From assembly GCA_946478635.1 (NCBI GenBank), contig CAMLCX010000300.1, forward strand, positions 1 to 6,266: a stretch of 6,266 nucleotides of DNA, in the 5' to 3' direction. The translations under genes were made by a program, and so were the position numbers. Positions 1 through 5,451 of the stretch are shown here, one piece after another (the stretch's first letter is position 1; every line of letters begins with the position of its first letter). The notes beneath the pieces were generated by a model. That model saw only the letters and a program-made list of their open reading frames with translations, was not told where the DNA came from and searched no databases. Source of the stretch: an uncultured Pseudomonadota bacterium. GTDB taxonomy: Bacteria > Desulfobacterota_B > Binatia > UBA9968.

Positions 1-961
1 GGCGATCTTTACAATCCCAAACCGTCAAACTATCGGCCGCGAAATTCGCCACGTAACCGTATCGGCCATCGTGACTCAGCGCCGGCAAATGCGCGCCGGT
101 GCCGGCGGGAATCGTCGCCACGACTTCGTGATTGCCAGTGTTCATGACCGTCACCTCATTCGAAATTGTATTGGCAACGTAAGCGAAGCGGCTCTCAGGA
201 TCGAATGCGATATGTCCTGGCCCAAAACCAACCTTGATTTCACCGACGATGGAATAATCTTTGCCGTCGATGACGGTCACCGAATGGGATGCGGAATTCG
301 GTTGATAAGCCCAGCGACTATCCGGCGAAACCGCGATGTCGTGCGGCGCTAAACCGACGGGAACCGTTTTCTTGAATTCACCATCGGCGCCAAGAACGGT
401 TACCGATTCATCGGGTCCGCTCGGCAAGTAAATGGAATCCCCATCGGCCGCAACGCAAGGCAGCAGCGGCCGCTTGCCCGTCGGTGCCGTCGCAATCACT
501 CGATCGTTCACGGTGTCGATGATCGTCACATCGTTCGACCGACTGTTGGCGACGTAAAGCTGCTTGCCATCGTGCGCCAATTCCAAATGCGACGGATCGT
601 CGCCGACGGCAATATGTTTAATAACTTTGCGCGTCGCACCGTCGATCACCGCGACGCGATTCTCCGTCGTGTTGGTGTAAACCCGACCGTCGGCATGACA
701 AGTGACGGAATGCGCGCCGCGTAAACCCAAACGCGGCGTGGAGCCGTCGGGTCGAACAACTAGAAAATAATTCTCGCCTTCCCGTTCGAGCGCAACGCGA
801 TAGCCGCGCTCCAACATGGAAACATACTGCCGCACCGGCAGCTCGCCGACGCGCGCACGGACTTCAGATCCTGTGCCACACAAGCGCAAATATTGCTCTT
901 TGAGGCGATCGACCTGCTGGTCGGGCGGGAGATCGTTCAAATCGAGGCGAAGCGTTGCCAT
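1..961 (-). CDS. YVTN-type beta-propeller protein with N-terminal TusA/DUF2249-like domain (3' end outside window)
   Basis: I translated this frame by hand: it is open for 320 codons from ATG at 961 to the window edge, so the C-terminus is missing. Residues ~84-320 carry repeats of about 40 residues with the YVTN signature: LYVANSRSNDVTIIDT near 136-150, FAYVANTISNEVTVMN near 259-274 and YGYVANFAADSLTVWD near 301-316. About six blades are visible; a seven-bladed propeller would need a little more sequence. Such proteins usually act as binding scaffolds in the envelope or cytoplasm, and the ligand cannot be read here. Residues 1-73 are not propeller. They begin LRLDLNDLPPDQQVDRLKE and continue as an alternating alpha/beta segment (VRARVGELPVRQYVSMLERG, then YFLVVRPDG), which resembles TusA/SirA/DUF2249 small domains. 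No signal peptide is visible, so a cytoplasmic location is likely. No clear Shine-Dalgarno precedes the ATG; a GTG two codons upstream is an alternative start. The gene lies downstream of, and in the same direction as, the amidohydrolase. Confidence 0.85.
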   Translation of the reverse strand, partial: MATLRLDLNDLPPDQQVDRLKEQYLRLCGTGSEVRARVGELPVRQYVSMLERGYRVALEREGENYFLVVRPDGSTPRLGLRGAHSVTCHADGRVYTNTTENRVAVIDGATRKVIKHIAVGDDPSHLELAHDGKQLYVANSRSNDVTIIDTVNDRVIATAPTGKRPLLPCVAADGDSIYLPSGPDESVTVLGADGEFKKTVPVGLAPHDIAVSPDSRWAYQPNSASHSVTVIDGKDYSIVGEIKVGFGPGHIAFDPESRFAYVANTISNEVTVMNTGNHEVVATIPAGTGAHLPALSHDGRYGYVANFAADSLTVWDCKDR

Positions 962-989
962 AGTCACTCGGAAGTCTTTGCTCAAACAC

Positions 990-1084
990 GTAGGATGGGT
1001 GGAGGCGAAGCCGATACCCATCGCATTTTCCGCACGAACAAGAAACGATGGGTTACGGCGCTCGACGCGGCTAACCCATCCTAC
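990..1084. repeat. Inverted pair of REP-like palindromes (BIME-like element)
   Basis: The element is bounded by a perfect 11-bp inverted repeat: GTAGGATGGGT at 990-1000 and ACCCATCCTAC at 1074-1084. Each half also folds on itself. GATGGGT at 994-1000 pairs with ACCCATC at 1016-1022, and CGATGGGT at 1046-1053 pairs with ACCCATCC near 1074-1081 (ATGGGT/ACCCAT core). Each half read outward-in starts with the tetranucleotide GTAG followed by an imperfect hairpin, which is the known layout of REP sequences mobilised by REP-associated tyrosine transposases (RAYTs). Two head-to-head REPs form a BIME-like unit. It sits between two co-oriented genes, as REPs commonly do. No transposase is in the window. 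The REP assignment is by pattern, not by database comparison. Confidence 0.7.
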
Positions 1085-1120
1085 AAACCCGAAACTCGTA
1101 CCTCGAAACTGCGTCTGCGC

Positions 1121-2116
1121 CTATTGCTTGAATCTGCTGAACACTTGCAGCGCGTTCTTGTCGAAGATCTTCGCCTTGTCGTCAGCCGTGAGCCAGGGAA
1201 TGCTTTCGATATTCGGGCGCACGTCGTCGTACCATTTGCCCGTACGGGGATCGGTCTTGGAGCCGGCGCCGGGTCGCTCCGTGCCGAAGAGACACCGTTC
1301 CGGACCAACGATGCGAAAAAGCAGCTTCAGTGATTCGACGTTGTAAAGCGCGGTATCGAAATAGAGCTGCTTGAGCCGCTGATCGAAAGTCTCGGTGTCG
1401 TTCGGACCGCGCAGCTGTGAGCGCCAGCGTCCGACCTGGTAAGGCACCGAGCCTCCGCCGTGCGAAATGATGAGCTTCAGTTTGGGAAAATCTTGAAACA
1501 CTTTGGAATCGACCAGCGACAGGATCGCGATGCTCTCCTCGGTGATGAAATGGCCGTGGAAGGACTCGCGTGGATTTTTGCAGCTCGCCCCATGAACCAG
1601 ACCGGGAATATCCATCTTCACCATCTTTTCGTAGAGCGGGTACCAATATTCCTGTCCCATGGCCGGCGTCATGCCGTCGCCTTCGCCGGGATCGGGATTG
1701 ATCATAATGCCGACGAAACCGAGATCATTGATGCAGCGATCGATCTCGTCGAACGTGTTGGTTACCGCCACCCCGCCGTTTTGCGGCAGGCCGCCGATGG
1801 CGCGAAATTTTTTCGGCTCCATCTTGACCTGCAAGGCCAAAGCATCGTTCACCGCCTGGCAGTACCAGTGGACGATTTTCTCCGGCTTTGCCGAATGCAT
1901 CATCGTGTAAGGGCGCGGTGAGATAAACGCGAAATCCGTTCCCACCTCGTCCAATACTTCTGAATGCCGATGGCCGTGCCATTTGGCTTCCTGAATATGC
2001 TTTTCGGTGACCACCGTTCCGCGCGGCCGATGAAACCCCGCGCTGTTGATCAAGCCGGCTTGAAAGGTCTGCAGCTGCTCTCCGGCAACGATATGATTGT
2101 GAACGTCGATGATCAT
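1121..2116 (-). CDS. Amidohydrolase_2 family protein, LigJ (4-oxalomesaconate hydratase)-like
   Basis: This 331-residue protein has the TIM-barrel amidohydrolase layout. The strand-1 metal motif is DVHNH (His6, His8), followed by VHGAS (His175), ISHGGGSVPYQVGR (His219) and FGTE (Glu280) with DPRTGKWYDD just after. From memory, LigJ of the protocatechuate 4,5-cleavage pathway uses His6, His8, His178, His223 and Glu284; order and spacing match here. Most Amidohydrolase_2 decarboxylases (ACMSD, gamma-resorcylate type) carry Asp at the last position, so the Glu favours a LigJ-like hydratase. LigJ adds water to a 4-oxalomesaconate tautomer to give 4-carboxy-4-hydroxy-2-oxoadipate. No other protocatechuate-pathway gene is in view, so the actual substrate is uncertain and a related carboxylated substrate is possible. 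It is cytoplasmic, with no signal peptide. The ATG at 2116 has a good Shine-Dalgarno and places the DVHNH motif at the N-terminus as usual. It lies downstream of an MFS carrier gene, and the two may form an uptake/catabolic pair. Confidence 0.9.
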   Translation of the reverse strand: MIIDVHNHIVAGEQLQTFQAGLINSAGFHRPRGTVVTEKHIQEAKWHGHRHSEVLDEVGTDFAFISPRPYTMMHSAKPEKIVHWYCQAVNDALALQVKMEPKKFRAIGGLPQNGGVAVTNTFDEIDRCINDLGFVGIMINPDPGEGDGMTPAMGQEYWYPLYEKMVKMDIPGLVHGASCKNPRESFHGHFITEESIAILSLVDSKVFQDFPKLKLIISHGGGSVPYQVGRWRSQLRGPNDTETFDQRLKQLYFDTALYNVESLKLLFRIVGPERCLFGTERPGAGSKTDPRTGKWYDDVRPNIESIPWLTADDKAKIFDKNALQVFSRFKQ

Positions 2117-2123
2117 GACGAGA

Positions 2124-2131
2124 TCCTTTCT
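2124..2131 (-). promoter_or_regulatory. Ribosome binding site of the amidohydrolase gene
   Basis: On the minus strand AGAAAGGA ends 7 bases before the ATG at 2116. This is the best Shine-Dalgarno among the minus-strand genes here and fixes the amidohydrolase start. It suggests independent translation initiation rather than coupling to the MFS gene about 150 bases upstream. Confidence 0.75.
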
Positions 2132-2187
2132 ATACGAATTGGCTTCTTACTATCAGAGACTGACGAATGGCGGCAAGACAGGAGAAG

Positions 2188-2275
2188 ATTGGAATGATGG
2201 AGTACTGGAGTGGTGGAGTGATGGGTACGGATGGACCCCCAATACTCCATTACTCCAACACTCCATCACTCCAAT
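2188..2275. repeat. Dyad of 8-bp GGAGTNNT units, copy A
   Basis: The left arm reads GGAATGAT (2191-2198), GGAGTACT (2199-2206), GGAGTGGT (2207-2214), GGAGTGAT (2215-2222), then GGG (2223-2225). After a short loop of about 12 bases comes CCC and the inverted units ATACTCCA (2242-2249), TTACTCCA (2250-2257), ACACTCCA (2258-2265) and TCACTCCA (2266-2273). ATTGG at 2188-2192 pairs with CCAAT at 2271-2275 to close the dyad. GGAGT cores pair exactly in three of four units, while the dinucleotide at positions 6-7 differs from unit to unit and mostly does not match its partner. The RNA would thus be a ladder of short helices separated by wobbles and small internal loops. Read on either strand, GGAGT comes first and ACTCC second. 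The right arm overlaps the end of the MFS gene. A sister copy lies at 5275-5411. No T-tract follows, so it is not a classical intrinsic terminator. Confidence 0.85.
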
Positions 2276-3573
2276 TGAGCCTTCCTTGGCGGCCGCAACA
2301 TCAGACTCAAAAACGCCGACGTGACCAACGCGCAGCCGAACAGAGCGAACGACAGCCCATAGCCGCCGGTCAGATCGAACAGAAAACCGAAAAACGGCGG
2401 ACCGGCGGCCGCCAACACCTGAGAAATCAGCAAACCCAAGCCGCGAACCTTGCCGAGCGACCGGCGACCGAAATAGTGCGCCCACAAGATATCCGGCAAA
2501 ACCATATTGCCGCCCAATCCGATGCCATAAAGAAAAAATCCCGCGTAGAGACAAAAGATATTTCCCGTCGAGATCGCCAGGCTCAAACCAATTCCCTGAA
2601 TCACAAAGCGCAGCATCGCCACGATGCGCGCGTCCATGCGCTCGACGAGCAGGCCCCACACGAGCGGCGACGCCAGCTGCATGGACGCGATCACGCTCAT
2701 CACGGTCGCCGCGACGACGGGTGAATGACCGATATCGGTGATGTACGGAAACACATGCAGGTTAAGCCCGGTCACGCCGACGCTCGAGATGCCAAACGTG
2801 ATGACCAGCAACCAAAAAGCGCTGGTGCGCACGGCCTCGGTCCGCGTCCAAATCACATCCAAACCGGCGCTCGAAAATTCGCCACCGGACTTTCCGCTTG
2901 CCGCGAGCGAACCACTGGTCGTTGGCGGCTCGCTCGCGCCGTCGGGATACAATCCCATGTCCTCCGGCCGCCGGCGAATCACAAGCAAAGCCGGCGCAAC
3001 GAGCAAAACCATCGTGACCACGCCGAAGATCATCCAGGTTTCGCGCCAGCTGAATGTCAGCAGAAGCCAGGCCACTACGACAGGCATGCAAACCTTGGCG
3101 AAGCCCACGCCCATGCTCGTGAACGCCATCGCCCGCCCGCGCCGCCGCACGAACCACTGGGCGACGACAACGTTGACGACCAGCGAACCCATCAGCGCGT
3201 CGCCGACGGTCACCAGAGATAGGCGAATCGCGGCGAATTGGCCGAAACTCGTGACGTGTCCAAGAAACAGATAACCGACGCCGACGATGGCCGTGCCGAT
3301 CGCCATCAACCAGCGCCCGCCGTGACGGTCGACCAATGTGCCGACCCATGGCGCAAGGCAAGCGCCGACGATGCCTTCGCCCGAGCGCAGCAAAGAAAAA
3401 ACGCCGCGGGAAATGCCCAATTCGGCGGTCAGCGGTTTGAGAAATATGCTGAGCGTGCTGGCGAGCGCGAAGGAGGTCGCCACATTGGCGATAAATCCGA
3501 CCCCGACGATGTACCAGCCGTAAAAGATTCCCTGACTCTTGAGTTGTTGCTCGCTCCGCGCTGCCGTCTCCAC
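2266..3573 (-). CDS. MFS transporter, monocarboxylate/oxalate-formate antiporter-like
   Basis: This 435-residue, very hydrophobic protein has about 12 transmembrane segments in two halves, joined by a polar loop at ~200-248. The MFS motif A lies between TM2 and TM3 as GTLVDRHGGR (78-87). A basic turn WFVRRRGRAMA (140-150) and a second-half counterpart FGRRSLGKVRG (368-378) are also typical. The start FYGWYIVGVGF after a short polar tail, and RRRPEDMGLYPDG (200-212) at the central loop, are common in bacterial MCT/OxlT-like carriers, which suggests a carboxylate substrate, probably with protons. The substrate is not determined. The start is GTG at 3573: an in-frame TAA lies 12 bases upstream and no ATG follows for over 80 codons, though the Shine-Dalgarno is weak. 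The gene begins 37 bases after the M48 gene and precedes the amidohydrolase. Its last codons (LE, stop TGA at 2266-2268) lie inside the GGAGTNNT repeat. Confidence 0.9.
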   Translation of the reverse strand: METAARSEQQLKSQGIFYGWYIVGVGFIANVATSFALASTLSIFLKPLTAELGISRGVFSLLRSGEGIVGACLAPWVGTLVDRHGGRWLMAIGTAIVGVGYLFLGHVTSFGQFAAIRLSLVTVGDALMGSLVVNVVVAQWFVRRRGRAMAFTSMGVGFAKVCMPVVVAWLLLTFSWRETWMIFGVVTMVLLVAPALLVIRRRPEDMGLYPDGASEPPTTSGSLAASGKSGGEFSSAGLDVIWTRTEAVRTSAFWLLVITFGISSVGVTGLNLHVFPYITDIGHSPVVAATVMSVIASMQLASPLVWGLLVERMDARIVAMLRFVIQGIGLSLAISTGNIFCLYAGFFLYGIGLGGNMVLPDILWAHYFGRRSLGKVRGLGLLISQVLAAAGPPFFGFLFDLTGGYGLSFALFGCALVTSAFLSLMLRPPRKAQLE

Positions 3574-3610
3574 ACTCTCGGTTTAGCAGGAATGTGTCGG
3601 CTCACGCAAT

Positions 3611-4390
3611 TCATTCGCTGCCATTCTCAATGGAGCGACTCTGCAGTGGCGAAAAGCTACTCAGAGGTTTTTTCGCCTCGATCAGCGCTTTGAGATTTTG
3701 GATACGTTCCTCGCTGCTCGGATGGCTGGACAAAAAAGGCAGCCGCAAGCCGCGATCGACTTTTAAGAATTTTTCATGCAGCTTGATCGCCGCCCACGGG
3801 TCGTAGTTGTTCGCCAGCAGGTACCCGACGCTCTGTGCATCAGCTTCCCGCTCTTGATCGCGGTCGAACGATGAATCGATGAGATCGACGCCCAACCCGC
3901 TGATGAGCCCCGCTGCGGGCACCCCGGCAGCACTCAAACCGACTCCAACCGCCATGCCGATGGCATCGAGCGTGTTCGTCCGGCTCTTTCCGGCATCGAC
4001 GTGCCCTTTTGCCCAATGAGCAGCTTCGTGGCCGATCAATGCCGCATATTCATTCGCATCGCCGCCGATCAGTTTCACCATACCGACATTGATGCCGATC
4101 ATCCGCTGCCCGTTATTGACGATGGTCGCGAAGGCGTTGGGCTCGTCGCCGTCGACGATGTAAAGCTCGCTCGGCACGCCTGCTGTACGGCTAATGCGCA
4201 AATGGACTAGCATCATTTCCTGCACAGTTCTGATCGGGATCGTCAGAGCAACTTGCCGGTCCGGCTTATAAAACTCCACCGTCGGACCCTTTTCCAACAC
4301 GACATCCTTGACGCGCCAGGCAAGTTGGCCGCGATGCATCGCACAGCCGGCCAATATAAATGTTAGAATTAAGACAGTGAACTTTTCCAT
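3611..4390 (-). CDS. M48 family zinc metallopeptidase lipoprotein
   Basis: This 259-residue protein starts with a lipoprotein signal: a hydrophobic stretch ending in the lipobox LAGC, with the acylated cysteine at residue 16, so it should be membrane-anchored and face the periplasm. The catalytic zinc site is HEAAH (121-125), with the third ligand expected at Glu182 in EREADAQSVGYL, and the M48 SSHPSSEERI motif with His223 near the C-terminus. The order matches short M48 peptidases such as LoiP/YcaL and the peptidase domain of BepA, which act in outer-membrane protein quality control. A glycine/alanine-rich segment (~143-168) between the zinc motifs is usual for the family. It lacks the TPR domain of BepA. 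The ATG at 4390 has only a weak ribosome-binding sequence, but the signal peptide begins right there, so the start is probably correct. It is divergent from the SIMPL gene and 37 bases upstream of the MFS gene. Confidence 0.93.
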   Translation of the reverse strand: MEKFTVLILTFILAGCAMHRGQLAWRVKDVVLEKGPTVEFYKPDRQVALTIPIRTVQEMMLVHLRISRTAGVPSELYIVDGDEPNAFATIVNNGQRMIGINVGMVKLIGGDANEYAALIGHEAAHWAKGHVDAGKSRTNTLDAIGMAVGVGLSAAGVPAAGLISGLGVDLIDSSFDRDQEREADAQSVGYLLANNYDPWAAIKLHEKFLKVDRGLRLPFLSSHPSSEERIQNLKALIEAKKPLSSFSPLQSRSIENGSE

Positions 4391-4494
4391 CTTGACGTCG
4401 TCTAACCCTGCGACCCATCGCGGCGCGCCGGCTGTAGCCGGAAGCAGTGATTTCCGTTAGGCTCTTCGGTGCCTGTTCGGCCGAAAGGAACTTT
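4391..4494. promoter_or_regulatory. Divergent intergenic region with palindromes
   Basis: These 104 bases separate the starts of the M48 lipoprotein gene (minus) and the SIMPL gene (plus), so they must hold both leaders and probably both promoters. Visible dyads are the self-complementary CGGCGCGCCG at 4421-4430, the hairpin CCGGC-TGTA-GCCGG at 4428-4441 and the self-complementary TTCGGCCGAA at 4476-4485, whose right end overlaps the SIMPL ribosome binding site. I could not assign convincing -35/-10 pairs on either strand. Calling these operators is inference. Confidence 0.4.
4484..4490 (+). promoter_or_regulatory. Ribosome binding site deciding the SIMPL start
   Basis: AAAGGAA lies 4 bases before ATG 4495 (5 bases from the end of AAAGGA). 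It supports this ATG over the in-frame GTG at 4447, which would add 16 residues in front of an already complete signal peptide. Confidence 0.8.
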
Positions 4495-5208
4495 ATGAAC
4501 AAGCTTCTGGTAATTTTTGGCACAATTGTCCTGCTTGGATCAACCGCTCAAGCCCAGCAGGGCACCGACCGGCCAAGGCCGCCGTCGATCACGGTCAGCG
4601 GCGAAGCCACGCTTTCCGCTGAGCCCGACCAGGCGGAAATCGACATCGGCGTTGTAACCCAAGCCAAAACTGCTCCGGAAGCATCCAAGGAAAATGCCGA
4701 GAGGCTCTCCCGTGTTCTCGCCGAAGTTAAAAAGCAATTGGGCAAGGGCGACGAGGTAAAAACCAGCGGCTACGCTTTGAGCCCCAACTATCGCTACCCT
4801 CAGGGCGGCAAACCGGAAATTGTCGGCTACACCGCCAGCAACACGCTGCGGATCAAGACCACCAACCTAAACTTGGCCGGTCGCCTGATCGATGGCGCGA
4901 TGCAAGCGGGCGCCAACAATGTCAATCGGCTGGTCTTTACCTTGAAGGATGAATTGTCTGCGCAGCTCGGAGCGCTGAAAATGGCTTCTGCCAAAGCGAA
5001 AGCCAAAGCCGAAGCGGTAGCCTCTTCTCTCGGTTTGAAGATTGTCCGCATCACAGCGGTCAATGAAGGTGAGCGCACGATCCAGCCCATCTACCGCCAG
5101 GCGATGACCGCCCGAGCCGATGTCGCCGCGGCGCCGACGCCGGTCGAACCGGGCACGGTGGACGTTCGCTCGACGGTTTCCATGACCGTGGAAGTGAGCG
5201 ACAAGTAG
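4495..5208 (+). CDS. SIMPL-domain (DUF541, YggE/BP26-like) secreted protein
   Basis: From ATG 4495 this encodes 237 residues. A Sec signal peptide covers residues 1-20 (MNKLL, hydrophobic core, AQA before QQ), giving a periplasmic mature protein. The remainder matches the SIMPL/DUF541 pattern: SITVSGEATLSAEPDQAEIDIGV (31-53), a helix with ENAERLSRVLAEVKKQL, KTSGYALSPNYRYPQGGKPEIVGYTASNTLRI (89-120) and the helix ALKMASAKAKAKAEAVASSLGL (160-181), ending in the strand VSMTVEVSDK. Family members such as E. coli YggE and Brucella BP26 are periplasmic or surface proteins linked to oxidative-stress tolerance and, for BP26, to a ring-like oligomer; the molecular activity is poorly defined. Length is normal and there is no sign of damage. 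It is divergent from an M48 envelope peptidase, and the two may be co-regulated. Confidence 0.93.
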   Translation: MNKLLVIFGTIVLLGSTAQAQQGTDRPRPPSITVSGEATLSAEPDQAEIDIGVVTQAKTAPEASKENAERLSRVLAEVKKQLGKGDEVKTSGYALSPNYRYPQGGKPEIVGYTASNTLRIKTTNLNLAGRLIDGAMQAGANNVNRLVFTLKDELSAQLGALKMASAKAKAKAEAVASSLGLKIVRITAVNEGERTIQPIYRQAMTARADVAAAPTPVEPGTVDVRSTVSMTVEVSDK

Positions 5209-5274
5209 TCGAACCGAACACGCGCGGGCAACCTCGACAAATTTGTTCTCGGCCCTGATGATCAGCAGCGGGTT

Positions 5275-5411
5275 GGAGTGCTGGAGTATTGGAGTCCTGG
5301 AGTGTTGGGCCGGGGTTAAAAATTCGAGCCATCAGACACACCGGCTCCGGCTGGGAATGTCCGGTCTGTTCCGAAACCCATTACTCCAATACTCCATCAC
5401 TCCATTACTCC
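5275..5411. repeat. Dyad of 8-bp GGAGTNNT units, copy B
   Basis: The left arm is GGAGTGCT (5275-5282), GGAGTATT (5283-5290), GGAGTCCT (5291-5298), GGAGTGTT (5299-5306), GGG (5307-5309). The right arm is CCCA (5377-5380), then TTACTCCA, ATACTCCA, TCACTCCA and TTACTCC up to 5411. This is four units per arm plus a GGG/CCC clamp, exactly as in copy A, but with a longer loop of about 67 bases that itself holds a weak hairpin (CAGAC...ACCGG near 5333-5344 against CCGGTCTG at 5361-5368). It lies in the 243-base gap between the convergent SIMPL and deacetylase genes, so it would be in the 3' region of both transcripts and could block read-through or protect 3' ends. There is no T-run on either side. 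The remainder of the gap shows nothing else I can name. Confidence 0.85.
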
Positions 5412-5451
5412 CATTTGCTATCCTCAATCCGCGATTCCCCATTCTCGACCG

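Noticed and set aside
71..352. Plus-strand 93-residue open frame near the window start
   Set aside because: It is antisense to the propeller gene, whose repeats and codon pattern clearly mark the minus strand as coding.
893..1333. Plus-strand open frame across 893-1333 (and another at 816-1346)
   Set aside because: They run antisense across the ends of two well-supported minus-strand genes and through the REP pair; composition is that of a shadow frame.
2149..2176. Possible promoter for the amidohydrolase (TTGCCG, 16 bases, GATAGT on the minus strand)
   Set aside because: Each box matches the sigma-70 consensus at only four of six positions; such matches are expected by chance in a gap this size.
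2188..2275. GGAGTNNT dyad as a CRISPR array or intrinsic terminator
   Set aside because: Units are 8 bp without spacers, are inverted rather than direct across the loop, and no T-tract follows on either strand.
2725..3274. Plus-strand open frames antisense to the MFS gene
   Set aside because: Products are rich in Arg/His/Pro/Thr with no domain; they mirror the transmembrane codons of the MFS gene.
4447..4494. Upstream GTG as start of the SIMPL protein (16 extra residues)
   Set aside because: The ATG at 4495 has a well-placed AAAGGAA and begins a complete signal peptide; the longer form would place 16 non-signal residues in front of it.
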